Assembly: GCA_005888095.1 (NCBI GenBank)
Contig: VBKF01000092.1
Location: 613 to 64,612 of the forward strand
Source: Deltaproteobacteria bacterium
GTDB lineage: Bacteria > Desulfobacterota > Binatia > DP-6
DNA length: 64,000 nucleotides
Direction: 5' to 3'
This document shows, in pieces, positions 18,187-26,540 of the stretch. The first letter of the stretch is position 1; each line of letters starts with the position of its first letter. Made by a program: the position numbers and the translations under genes. Below the pieces are notes generated by a model that ran no database searches, was not told the DNA's origin, and worked only from the letters and a program-made list of their open reading frames with translations.

Positions 18187-19107
18187 ATGCTCATCGACGC
18201 GCGGCATCGGCGCTGGATGGCCGGCTCGGTTCTGCTCGGCGCGGTGGCCACCGCGGGCTACGTGCCTTACCGGCGAGAGGCTGTGGACGGCCTCACGGGC
18301 TCGACCGGCCCCGGCCTCGCCTTCGGGGTGGCGGCCGCGGGACTCATCCTCTTCGAGACGGCGCTCAACCTTCGCAAGCGGGTGCCCACGTGGCGCGTCG
18401 GCGCGGCGGAGATCTGGCTCCGGGGCCACATCTGGCTCGGTCTCCTCACGGTGCCGCTCGTCCTCTTCCACAGCGGCTTCCGCTTTCACGGCACGCTCGC
18501 AGCGCTGCTGACGGTCGTCTTCTTTGTCGTGGTTGCGAGCGGGCTCTTCGGGCTGGCCCTGCAGCAGTTCCTGCCTCGACTGATGACCCGATGGGCGCCC
18601 GGCGAGACCGTCTACGAGCAGATCCCGCACGTGGTGAAGCTGCTCCGGGTCGAGGCTTATGAGATCGCGGCCGGCGTCTGTGGCCCGATCCCCGAGGCGG
18701 CGGAAGAGAGCACGGAGAGCGAGCGGATCCGGACCAACCCGCGCCGCGCGCGCGAGGTTCTCGGCTGGAGGGAGGCAGCGGATCCCGCCGAGGGCTCGGG
18801 GCCGCTTCGCCGCTTCTACCTGGAGATGGTTCGCCCGTTCTTGCAAGGCAACGGGCAAACCGGCCCTCTTGCCGACCCGGGCGAGGCCGAGCGCACCGTG
18901 GAGGGCTTCTGCCGCTTGCTGCCGCCAGCGCTGCACGAGGCGGCGCGTGACCTCGCGGAGGTCGCGGCGGAGCGTCGGGACGTTGCCATCCAGCGCCGGT
19001 TGCACCACTGGCTGCACGGCTGGCTGTTCGTGCACGTGCCGCTCACGACTGCTCTGCTCGTACTACTGGTCGCCCACGCGTTGTTGGCCCTGCGGTATAG
19101 CTTCTGA
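18187..19107 (+). CDS. b-type cytochrome-like integral membrane protein
   Basis: The 306-residue protein has about five hydrophobic helices (9-27, 43-60, 79-97, 103-128, 278-301) with histidines placed as haem b ligands: His81, His95, His101, His273, His274, His277, His283 and His297. A soluble, charged loop of about 140 residues separates the fourth and last helices. I recognise no named family, but the His pattern (LRGHIWLG, LFHSGFRFHG, LHHWLHGWLFVH) resembles small di-haem b proteins. It starts 9 bases after the Fe-S/cNMP gene and should connect that cytoplasmic protein to the membrane or periplasm. Confidence 0.7.
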   Translation: MLIDARHRRWMAGSVLLGAVATAGYVPYRREAVDGLTGSTGPGLAFGVAAAGLILFETALNLRKRVPTWRVGAAEIWLRGHIWLGLLTVPLVLFHSGFRFHGTLAALLTVVFFVVVASGLFGLALQQFLPRLMTRWAPGETVYEQIPHVVKLLRVEAYEIAAGVCGPIPEAAEESTESERIRTNPRRAREVLGWREAADPAEGSGPLRRFYLEMVRPFLQGNGQTGPLADPGEAERTVEGFCRLLPPALHEAARDLAEVAAERRDVAIQRRLHHWLHGWLFVHVPLTTALLVLLVAHALLALRYSF

Positions 19108-19117
19108 GGCCCCGCGG

Positions 19118-20470
19118 TCAGGGCACGTAGCGGCGCAGCGTGCCGACGTCGCGGGCAAATCGCGCGGGGTCGTAGGCGGCCGGGTCGCGGAGGTCTTCGA
19201 ACAGCTGCCCGATGGCTCGGCGCAGCGGGTCCCCCTCCTTCCCGGGCTGGCCGCCCTGCCCGACTTCGACGCGCGCGACCGCCAAGGCGTCGAGCGCCCA
19301 GGCCGCCTGCTGCGCCGTGCGGAAGCCGTCGTACGCGAGTGGCTCGGCCGCGTCGACGATATCCCGCAGCAGGCGCCGCATCTGCCCGTCGTCGAGGGGT
19401 GCGGCAGCCGTCCGCTCGAGAACACGGCCGGCGGCCGCGACGACTCCCCCGGCGACCGCATCCACGTCCCGCGGCGGACGGGCGTCGCTTGCAAGACGCC
19501 CGATCTGCTGCATGCCGGCGCTCAGTGCGGCCGCCTCTGGGGACCCGACCGCGCGCGCGAGGAACAGGAGAAGCGTATGCCGGGAGGGGTCGAGGGACGG
19601 CGCACCCGGCGTCCGTCCCGCGTAACCCCGCTGCTGGCGCCAGCTCGGCTTGCGGAGATCGTGGTGGCAGGAGGAGCACTCATACACCGAGAAATCCGGC
19701 CACCCGTGCTCGCTGGCGGGCTGAACGAGATGCCTTACCGCCTCGCGCAGTGCGACGGCCTGCCCGGCCGTCCAGGCACCGCCCCTGAACCAGCGGCGGT
19801 TGGCGTCGTGCTCCTTCCAGTGCGGCGGCATGTTCGCCGCAAAGGTGTCGAGCTCGAAGGCAACCGGCGGGTGACCCGCTGCCAGCATCTCGTGGTCCAC
19901 CCGCTTGGTCGCGGTCCCGAGGTGGCAGGTGAGGCAGGTCTCCGCTGCCCTTCCCGGGTCCGTGGTATCGAGCATACCCAGCCCGAGAGACTGGGCCGGG
20001 TCCCAGCCCCGCTCGGTATGCTTCGTGAGCCAGGCGTTCGCGGGGCCGTGACACGCCTCGCAGCTCACCCCGTCCTCGAGATTGAACTTCGAGGCCCGGA
20101 GCCCGGCCGGCACGTTGAGCGTGTGGCAGTCGAGGCACCGCTCGGCGCGGGGGGTCTGCTTGAGCCAGGTTGCCGCTGCCGCCGACGCATCCACCATGCC
20201 GAGCAGCCGCGCGATGCGAAGCGCACGCTCGCCGACGAGGGCCTCGTACGCCTTCGCGTGCCGGTCGCTCTTGTACCAGGTCACGTACTCGTTCTGCATG
20301 CTCCTCTTGCTGTCGAGCCGCGGCGTCACGCTGCCGTGGCAATTGTTCGAAGAGCACGCAGCTGCGCCGACGTACCGGCGTGGGGGACCCTCCTCGGTCG
20401 CAACGCGCCCGGCGGCATGACCGAGGACCCCCCGGGTTAGCAGGGCGAGCGCGGCAACGATGGCGCGCAC
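19118..20470 (-). CDS. pentaheme cytochrome c, exported
   Basis: The protein is about 450 residues from GTG 20470. It has a hydrophobic signal (VRAIVAALALLTRGVLGHAA), a CX4CH motif (CSSNNCH) and four CXXCH motifs (CLDCH, CEACH, CLTCH, CSSCH). It resembles the cytochrome c-554-like multihaem family, in which VGAAACSSNNCHGS opens the haem domain. The C-terminal 150 residues are helical and haem-free. It faces the haem b gene tail to tail (10-base gap). A longer open frame starts at 20608 but adds only an Arg/Gly-rich leader ahead of the signal peptide, so 20470 is preferred. It is probably a periplasmic electron carrier of the same system. Confidence 0.82.
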   Translation of the reverse strand: MRAIVAALALLTRGVLGHAAGRVATEEGPPRRYVGAAACSSNNCHGSVTPRLDSKRSMQNEYVTWYKSDRHAKAYEALVGERALRIARLLGMVDASAAAATWLKQTPRAERCLDCHTLNVPAGLRASKFNLEDGVSCEACHGPANAWLTKHTERGWDPAQSLGLGMLDTTDPGRAAETCLTCHLGTATKRVDHEMLAAGHPPVAFELDTFAANMPPHWKEHDANRRWFRGGAWTAGQAVALREAVRHLVQPASEHGWPDFSVYECSSCHHDLRKPSWRQQRGYAGRTPGAPSLDPSRHTLLLFLARAVGSPEAAALSAGMQQIGRLASDARPPRDVDAVAGGVVAAAGRVLERTAAAPLDDGQMRRLLRDIVDAAEPLAYDGFRTAQQAAWALDALAVARVEVGQGGQPGKEGDPLRRAIGQLFEDLRDPAAYDPARFARDVGTLRRYVP

Positions 20471-20628
20471 CCGGCCCGCCGGGGGGTCGCAGGCAGGATG
20501 CGCTGCCAAGGCTAGGATCCGCCCCCGCCCTTCGCCCGGGCGCGCCGAACGACGGCGACGTCTAGGCAAGTCCGCTTCGCGTGGCCCTCGCGGCGCGGCG
20601 GCGTCCAAGCCATCGACCTGACATCAGC

Positions 20629-21999
20629 CTAGTCCAGGGGGCGGGGGGCCTTCGACAGCTGGCCCTCCGATCCCATGTCGTCCGCTGCGAGAGCCCGCCG
20701 GGCGATCGCCGCTTGGCGCACGTCGAACTGCGGGTTCACGGTGAGCGCGCGGTTCAAATAGTCTCGGGCAGCGCCCACGCTGCCGGCGGCCCGTGAAATC
20801 ATTCCGGCATGGTAAAGCAGCCGGGCATCCCGCGTGCCCAACCGCAACGCCTCGCCGATCGCTGTCTGCGCCTCACCGACCCGACCTGCCTTCAACGCCG
20901 TCCAGGCGACGGAATCCGCCCCGTAGACGTCGCGCCGTACCGCATATTCATCCGTAGCTAGCCGGTGGGCCTCCTCGAGCTTCAAGTCGTGATCCGCATA
21001 AAATAATGCGAGCTGCCGGTTGTACAGCGTTCCGCTTGCCGCGTTCAGCTGCCCGATGCGTTCACAGAGCTCGTACTGTGCCGCCGCCTCCTTGGCTCGG
21101 CCCGCGAGCTGGTACAAGTCCCCGAGTTCGGAGACAAGCACGGGCTCAGGAATCATCCGCACGACCCGCTCGTATTGGTCGATCGCGCCCGAAACGTCTC
21201 CCTGGGCGGCGCGGACCCGAGCAAGCGAGGCGAGCGCCCGGAAGTAGTCGGGAAAGCTGGTCAGCGCGCTGCGATACTCCCGCTCCGCGCTATCGTAGTC
21301 TCCGGCGGCAAACGTGCTCTCGCCGAGCTGCCAGTGACACCACGCGACGGTTTCGCGAGATGGCGGTACAAGCTCCGCTGCAAGGGCCAGCGCCTCGCGG
21401 TAGCGTCGCTGCGCCAACTCGAGCTCCCCGTGGAGCACGGCCAAGCGGGCCAGTCGCGCTTCGCTGTTGACGCTCCTCCCCGCTCGCCTCGTCATTTCCC
21501 GAAATGCGCTCGCCGCCTCATCATAAGCGCCCAACTCGACGAGCGCGTCGCCCAGCAGCTGGTAGGGATAGCCCTCATCCGGAACGAGCTCCAGCAGTCG
21601 CATCGCGTCATCGCGCGCCCGCGCAAAGTCGTGCGACTCGTGCTCTACCCGCACCAGCGCGGCCAGCGCACCAACATTCAGCTCCGCCGGAAACACCGAG
21701 AGCGACGTCCGCGCCGCGCGGGACGCGAGTTGCAGGTAAGCGAGATAGCCCGTCTCACGCATGCGTTGGAGATAGTACCCGGCGAGCCTGTTGAGGGCGA
21801 CAAAATCTTTCGGATCCTTCTTCACGCGGTCCTCGAGAAAGCGAATGGCGAGCTCGGCGGTTTCAGCCTCCGAGCGCAAGGATGACGGCGCGGACGGCCG
21901 GAACCCCTGACGGCCGCTCCCCAGCCGCCAGCGGCCCCCGGCTGCCAGCGCTAGCCCCACGACTCCGAGCGCCAGGAACGCGGCACCTGGCCGATGCAT
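20629..21999 (-). CDS. TPR-repeat protein, membrane-anchored or exported
   Basis: The 456-residue protein starts with a hydrophobic signal or anchor (AAFLALGVVGLALAAGG). About eight tetratricopeptide repeats follow, recognisable by segments such as YPYQLLGDALVELGAYDEA, CHWQLGESTFAAGDYDSA and LVSELGDLYQLAGRAKEA. TPRs are protein-interaction scaffolds; no catalytic domain is seen. It begins 5 bases after the DUF4331 gene stop on the same strand, so the two form an operon. From the paired position I infer that it helps assembly or activity of the DUF4331 protein or the neighbouring cytochromes. Confidence 0.82.
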   Translation of the reverse strand: MHRPGAAFLALGVVGLALAAGGRWRLGSGRQGFRPSAPSSLRSEAETAELAIRFLEDRVKKDPKDFVALNRLAGYYLQRMRETGYLAYLQLASRAARTSLSVFPAELNVGALAALVRVEHESHDFARARDDAMRLLELVPDEGYPYQLLGDALVELGAYDEAASAFREMTRRAGRSVNSEARLARLAVLHGELELAQRRYREALALAAELVPPSRETVAWCHWQLGESTFAAGDYDSAEREYRSALTSFPDYFRALASLARVRAAQGDVSGAIDQYERVVRMIPEPVLVSELGDLYQLAGRAKEAAAQYELCERIGQLNAASGTLYNRQLALFYADHDLKLEEAHRLATDEYAVRRDVYGADSVAWTALKAGRVGEAQTAIGEALRLGTRDARLLYHAGMISRAAGSVGAARDYLNRALTVNPQFDVRQAAIARRALAADDMGSEGQLSKAPRPLD

Positions 22000-22004
22000 T
22001 CTCC

Positions 22005-23225
22005 CTAGTTCCGCGTCCGGTCGTCGATCGTACCGGCCGGGAACGGCTCGTGAGGGAGCGCGAAGAACGGGAACGTGTCGCGCAGCGGCACATCGTTGCC
22101 GTCCACGTTGTCGCCGAGGGGTGCTTGGTTGTTAATGAAGAAAAGAAGTATATCGATTGTGTCATCACCGAGACGTCGCCCGTTCGGGAACGCCGCCGCG
22201 GTGTTGTTACCGCCTCCGGGGCCGGTGTTCGGCTTGGTCAGATCCAGGCGGAGGAAGTCGCCGTGGGTCACCGCCGTTTGCGCCAGGATGTCCATGTTGG
22301 CGGCGTTGGTTCGGAAAATGCCGAGCGTCCCGAGGATATCTCTGGCGAACTTGCCTGCCGCGTCGTCGCGTGGTGAGGCCAGGTTGTACTCGTTCTTACG
22401 CCCGAACGGAATCAACGCGACGTTGACGGCGGGCACGCCCATCCGGTCGACGTTGAACTTTTTCGTATTCTTCTTGATCTTCCGGACTTTTGCTGACTTC
22501 GACCTCGGCGGGCGCCAGGTGCGGCCAAGGAGGCCAACGACGTTGTTCCCCGCTGTCAGACGCAGCTGGTTCACGGGAATGCTGAGCGCGATCGCAAGGG
22601 TGTCGTAGCCAGCAAAGCTATCGCGCCCGCGTTGAAACTGCGTCGGATCAGGCTGCCCAGCCATGGCCGACTTGCGGAACTCGACAAAAGCCGGGATGTC
22701 GAAGAAGAACGGGTCATCGACGATGCCGGCAAAGAAGGCGATGCCAGTTCTGGGATCGGTCGTGACCTGTGGGGGGTTCGCGACGGGCTCGGCGGCCGGC
22801 GTCGTAGGCCCTGTGAAGGAAGCGAAGAAGGTCGAGGCGATCGTGGCCGTCTGGGGATTGCCCGTACTTCCAGTCTTTTCGGAGAAGCTGACTTCGATGA
22901 ACTCATCGGGTTCGGCGTCGCCGGTCGTTTCCAATTCGAACCGATAGCGAAGCCGGTGGTCGAAGAGCGCGAAGTTCAGTGCCTCCTGAGGAACGATGAA
23001 CCCCTGAACAGTCATCTCCATCACGACCTTGGTGTTGTCGTTGGGATCAAGGAAGAAGAAGCAGTCCCCAATGTCGGCGGCCCGATCGTTCGCGATCGCC
23101 GGGGCGTCTCCGTGGTCCGCCGCGGCGGCCCACTGCGCCGGTACGAGCAAGGTCGCGAAGGCCAACGCGACCGCGAGTAGTACGGAAGGGAGAGTCGTCA
23201 CCTGACCCGTCAGTGGAAACCGCAT
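22005..23225 (-). CDS. DUF4331 family exported protein
   Basis: The 406-residue protein has a signal peptide (VLLAVALAFATLLVPAQWAAA, cleavage near AAA-DHGDAP). It continues with the DUF4331 hallmark start DHGDAPAIANDRAADIGDCF and mainly beta structure. The biochemical function of the family is unknown; members are often large exported proteins encoded beside TPR proteins. The ATG at 23225 has a GGAG Shine-Dalgarno, and in-frame sequence further upstream has no coding character. A Lys-rich stretch (RSKSAKVRKIKKNTKK) in the middle is unusual for this protein and may be a surface loop or binding patch. Confidence 0.82.
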   Translation of the reverse strand: MRFPLTGQVTTLPSVLLAVALAFATLLVPAQWAAAADHGDAPAIANDRAADIGDCFFFLDPNDNTKVVMEMTVQGFIVPQEALNFALFDHRLRYRFELETTGDAEPDEFIEVSFSEKTGSTGNPQTATIASTFFASFTGPTTPAAEPVANPPQVTTDPRTGIAFFAGIVDDPFFFDIPAFVEFRKSAMAGQPDPTQFQRGRDSFAGYDTLAIALSIPVNQLRLTAGNNVVGLLGRTWRPPRSKSAKVRKIKKNTKKFNVDRMGVPAVNVALIPFGRKNEYNLASPRDDAAGKFARDILGTLGIFRTNAANMDILAQTAVTHGDFLRLDLTKPNTGPGGGNNTAAAFPNGRRLGDDTIDILLFFINNQAPLGDNVDGNDVPLRDTFPFFALPHEPFPAGTIDDRTRN

Positions 23226-23570
23226 GGCGCTCCAGTCCTCGCGTGAAATCCGATGGCTCGACGGAGGGCCACCCACGCTACTCACATTCGAGCGAGGCGG
23301 CGCAAGGGCGTCTGTACTGTCGCAGCCCAACCCCGCCAGCGTGAAGGAGCGTCGATCTCCCTGACTCCCCAGCGCACCGTGGAGCGGTTGGGATGGCATC
23401 CCGTCGTCGGCGGACCCTACGGCCGTGCGATCTCCGTTGTCAATGGCAGCAGTCACGGCCCCGGACTGCCCGTAGGCGAGGCACGGCCAGCGGGTTGATC
23501 GGCACAGGGGGCTGCGATGGGCTTGGCCGACCCTCCGGGGGATGGGCATCTCCGGGATGTCCGCGACGCT
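23226..23570. other. intergenic region upstream of DUF4331
   Basis: No gene was found in these 345 bases. The only promoter-like element is a minus-strand TTGACA (23438-23443) with TAGGGT 18 bases downstream, about 190 bases before the DUF4331 start. The -10 match is poor, so this is a weak suggestion. Confidence 0.3.
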
Positions 23571-23960
23571 TCAGTCCTCGCCGCGTCCGGCATCGAGCGC
23601 CCACACGCCCGGGCCGCGTGCCGCTATGAACAAGAAGACGAAGCAGTACAGCGCGGCGAGCTCTCCCTGGTTCTGGATCGGCAGCAGCGCGCGCATGCCG
23701 TGCGCCATCCAATACGCGAAGGCCATCTCCCCGCTCGCGATGAACGCCGCCCAGCGGGTGACGAGCCCGATCATGACGAGCACGCCGCAAACCAACTCGA
23801 GGCCGCCCCCGACGTAGATCACGAACGGAGGTGCGCCCGGGGGAGGTGCCCCGGGGAAGCCGAACAGCTTCTCCATGCCGTGCCAGAGGAAGAGGAAGCC
23901 GGCCACGATGCGGAGCAAGGCGTAGGTCTGGGTCTCGTATGAGTGCATGAACGTCGGCAT
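23571..23960 (-). CDS. DoxX family membrane protein
   Basis: The 129-residue protein has four predicted transmembrane helices and the DoxX signature opening RIVAGFLFLWHGMEKLFGFP, with FVIYVGGGLELVCG and a C-terminal FVFLFIAARGPG. DoxX-type proteins are small membrane subunits linked to thiosulfate:quinone oxidoreductase, superoxide-detoxification complexes or unknown roles. The ATG at 23960 has GGGAGA 4 bases upstream, better than extending the open frame to 24164, where the added residues are basic and uninformative. Upstream is a divergent NCS2 permease. Confidence 0.85.
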   Translation of the reverse strand: MPTFMHSYETQTYALLRIVAGFLFLWHGMEKLFGFPGAPPPGAPPFVIYVGGGLELVCGVLVMIGLVTRWAAFIASGEMAFAYWMAHGMRALLPIQNQGELAALYCFVFLFIAARGPGVWALDAGRGED

Positions 23961-24081
23961 GGGATCTCCCTTCGCCCGGGGACATGCCGCGGACGTGGGC
24001 GTTCGTGCAAGAGGTACGGGCTCCCGGCGGGACGGGCCCCGCTTGACCGGCGCCCGGGCCGGCTCGTAGGAAGCCGCCGGG

Positions 24082-25317
24082 GTGCTCGACCGCTTCTTCC
24101 ACCTGCGCGCCCGCCGGACGAGTCTCCGCACCGAGATCCTGGGCGGTGTCACGACCTTCGTCACACTCTCCTACGTCGTGTTCGTGCAGCCCGCCGTCCT
24201 GGCGACGACCGGCATGGAGCCGGGCGCCGTCCTCGTCGCCACCTGTCTCGCCTCCGCGTTCGCGACGCTCCTGATGGGACTCTGGGCGCGCTACCCGATC
24301 GCGGTGGCGCCGGCCATGGGCCACAACTTCTACTTCGCCTTCACGGTGGCCGGCCCGGTGGCGGCCGGCGGCCTCGGCTACGGCTGGCAGGTCGCGCTCG
24401 GCGCCAACTGCCTGGCAGGCGTCGCCTTCCTCGTCCTCTCGCTCGTGGGCCTGCGCGAGCGGCTGATCGACGCCATCCCGGACTCGCTGAAGCACGCGAT
24501 CGCCGCCGGGATCGGCCTGCTGATCGCACTCGTCGGCTTCGAGTGGGCCGGGATCGTCCGCCCCGTCCCCGGGACGATCATCGGCCTCGGTCGCCTCGCC
24601 GCACCCCCGACCCTCGTCGCGATCGGCGGGACGCTCCTCACCGCGGCGCTGCTCGCGCGCCGTGCCCCCGGCGCGATCGTGATCGGCACCCTCGCGACCG
24701 GGCTCGCGGCGGGCCTTGCGGGCTTCGTCCGCTTCCACGGCATCCTCGCCCCGCCGCCGTCGCTCGCGCCCACCTTCGCGCGCCTCGACCTCGGCGCGGC
24801 ACTGTGGCCCGACCTCGTGCACGTCGTCTTCGTCCTCTTCTTCCTCGGCCTCTTCGACACCGTCGGGACGCTCGTCGGCGTCGCCGAGCAGGCGGGCTTC
24901 CTCGTCGAGAGCGCCGCAGGAGTGCAGGCGGGGGCCCGCACCGGGCTCGCGAGCGTGGTGACGGCGGGGCTCTTCCTCGTCGCCCTCTTCTGCGCACCGC
25001 TCGCGCGCATGGCCGGCCAAGGCGTCCCCGTGGGCGACGCCACGCTCCATCCGATCGTCGCCCCGGCCCTCATCATGGTGGGGAGCTTCATGATGCGCAG
25101 CGTGGCGCGGATCGACCTCGCCGACCCGCCGGCCGCCGTCGCGTCGTTCCTGACGCTCGTGACGATGCCGTTCGCGTTCTCGATCACGGAGGGCATCGCC
25201 TTCGGCTTCATCGCCTACGCCGCGCTCATGCTCGCAGCCGGCCGCGGGCGGGAAGTGCACCCCCTGCTCTACCTGTTCGCGGCGCTCTTCGCGATCCGCT
25301 ACGCCTATCTCACATGA
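24082..25317 (+). CDS. NCS2 family purine/xanthine permease (AzgA-like)
   Basis: The 411-residue transporter has 10-12 hydrophobic helices. Its N-terminus (TEILGGVTTFVTLSYVVFVQ) and the substrate-site segment APAMGHNFYFAF match the adenine/guanine/hypoxanthine branch of NCS2, normally APGMGLNAFFA; His-Asn replaces Leu-Asn here. The second signature, FFLGLFDTVGTLVGVAEQAG, is intact. It probably imports a nucleobase with protons. The GTG start follows GTAGGAAG. A TTGACC lies 18 bases before TAGGAA, so the same bases could act as a weak -10. The ICMT gene overlaps its stop by ATGA. Confidence 0.88.
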   Translation: MLDRFFHLRARRTSLRTEILGGVTTFVTLSYVVFVQPAVLATTGMEPGAVLVATCLASAFATLLMGLWARYPIAVAPAMGHNFYFAFTVAGPVAAGGLGYGWQVALGANCLAGVAFLVLSLVGLRERLIDAIPDSLKHAIAAGIGLLIALVGFEWAGIVRPVPGTIIGLGRLAAPPTLVAIGGTLLTAALLARRAPGAIVIGTLATGLAAGLAGFVRFHGILAPPPSLAPTFARLDLGAALWPDLVHVVFVLFFLGLFDTVGTLVGVAEQAGFLVESAAGVQAGARTGLASVVTAGLFLVALFCAPLARMAGQGVPVGDATLHPIVAPALIMVGSFMMRSVARIDLADPPAAVASFLTLVTMPFAFSITEGIAFGFIAYAALMLAAGRGREVHPLLYLFAALFAIRYAYLT

Positions 25318-25922
25318 TCACGAGGACCTTCTTCGGCCTGCTCCTCGTCGGCTTCCCGGTCGTGCTGGCGATCAAGATCGCTGCCCAGCGCCGCGCCCTC
25401 GGCCGGAGCCCGGTGGTGCTGGGCCGTGCCGGGCGGGGCACGCTCGAACGCTGGTTCGAGCGGCTCGCGCCCTTCGGCCTCCTCTTCTGGCCGGCGGTGT
25501 GGCTCTGGATCGCGCTCGGACTGGCACCGCTCCGCTCGGTACCGCTGCGCCATGTCGGCCTCGCGCTCCTCGCCGCCGGCGCCGCGCTGAGCGCCGGCTC
25601 GGTCTTTCTCATGGGACGGGCATGGCGCATCGGCATCGACCCGGAGCAGCGGACGGAACTCGCCGACCGGGGCCCGTATCGCTGGATCCGCCACCCGATC
25701 TACAGCGGCTGGCTCGTGATGCTGGTCGGACACGTGCTCGTCGTGCCGCATCCGGTGATCGACGTCGCGGCGATCGTGACCACGGCAGGGGTCGTCTTCG
25801 AGGCGCTGCGCGAGGAGCGGCACCTCTCCCGCACCTTCGGCGAGCGCTGGGCGCGCTACGCCTCGCGGACCGGCCGCTTCGCGCCGCGGCTCCGGCCTCA
25901 GCGCCCCGCGAACAGCGCCTGA
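25314..25922 (+). CDS. isoprenylcysteine carboxyl methyltransferase-type membrane protein
   Basis: The 202-residue protein has about five hydrophobic helices and the ICMT/PEMT C-terminal SAM-binding motif RGPYRWIRHPIYSGWLVM followed by FEALREERHLSRTFGERWARY. In this family the RHPxY and E-E-R-x-L residues bind S-adenosylmethionine and a lipid-like acceptor. The bacterial substrate is unknown. It is translationally coupled to the NCS2 permease (ATGA) and runs into the broken enoyl-CoA hydratase on the other strand with a 25-base overlap. The last ten residues are basic and probably cytoplasmic. Confidence 0.85.
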   Translation: MITRTFFGLLLVGFPVVLAIKIAAQRRALGRSPVVLGRAGRGTLERWFERLAPFGLLFWPAVWLWIALGLAPLRSVPLRHVGLALLAAGAALSAGSVFLMGRAWRIGIDPEQRTELADRGPYRWIRHPIYSGWLVMLVGHVLVVPHPVIDVAAIVTTAGVVFEALREERHLSRTFGERWARYASRTGRFAPRLRPQRPANSA

Positions 25923-26434
25923 CGGAAGAGCCGGAGCTCCGCTTCCCAGGCGCGGGCGGCAGCGCCGCCGCGTGCGGTCTCGATGATGATCCGCTTGGTC
26001 GCCTCGAGGACGGCCCGGCCGTGCCTGGCCATCTCGAGGGAGCGCCAGCTCGGGATGACCCAGGCGCGCGGCCGACGACGCCAGCCGGGTGTCGCACGAC
26101 GCGGCCAGCGCCGAGCCGCCGCCCAGCGCCGGGCCGTTGATCGCCGCGATCGCCGGGATCGACAGCTCGCCGAGCGACCGAAGAGCTCCTTCGAGCTCTC
26201 GAAGAGGTCGCGCCGGTGGTCGGCGTCGCCCCCGAACTCGCTCCGGTCCATGCCCGCGCAGAAGGCCGTGCCGGCTCCGGTGAGGACCATCGCGCAGACG
26301 TCCCGATCCGAAGCCAGCGCGCGGAAGCACGCCACCAGCTCCCGGCGGAGCGCCACGGAGAGGGCGTTGCGTTTCTGGGGGCGGTCGAGGGTGACGGCGG
26401 TGACGGGGCCGTGGCGATCGAGGCGGACGAGCAC
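25898..26434 (-). pseudogene. enoyl-CoA hydratase/isomerase, frameshifted and internally deleted
   Basis: The start (MLVRLDRHGPVTAVTLDRPQ) and AFCAGMD oxyanion-hole segment are clear crotonase features. After KELFG the reading frame changes: LGELSIPAIAAINGPALGGG continues in another frame. It returns to the first frame near EMARHGRAVLEATKRII. The two single-base shifts cancel, a loss near 26180 and a gain near 26040. The product would be about 178 residues against the usual 255-270. The segment between GHPELAL and the ATKR helix, which normally carries the PGAGGT region, is missing. I read it as a decaying gene; sequence error could explain the shifts but not the deletion. Confidence 0.75.
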
Positions 26435-26504
26435 GTGGGCAGGCTACCGCAATCGCGGGTCGGGAGGGAAGCCCCGCGCCACCGGGCGCTAGAAAGCATG
26501 GGGC

Positions 26505-26540
26505 TTGACACAGCGACGATTTTCGCCTATTATTCGCCTT
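26505..26540 (+). promoter_or_regulatory. near-consensus sigma-70 promoter, likely leaderless transcript
   Basis: TTGACA (26505-26510) is a perfect -35. After exactly 17 bases comes TATTAT (26528-26533), one mismatch from the -10 consensus. The first in-frame start codon after it is GTG at 26541, seven bases beyond the -10, where transcription should begin. So the mRNA would begin at or within a base or two of GTG, with no room for a Shine-Dalgarno. The alternative TTG start at 26505 would lie inside the promoter itself. Confidence 0.75.

Noticed and set aside
1059-23225. Sigma-54 (-24/-12) promoters for the cytochrome genes
   Set aside because: Several GG...GC pairs were checked (for example near 4515-4527 and 14255-14287), but none had the correct 10-base spacing with the TGGCAC/TTGCA context.
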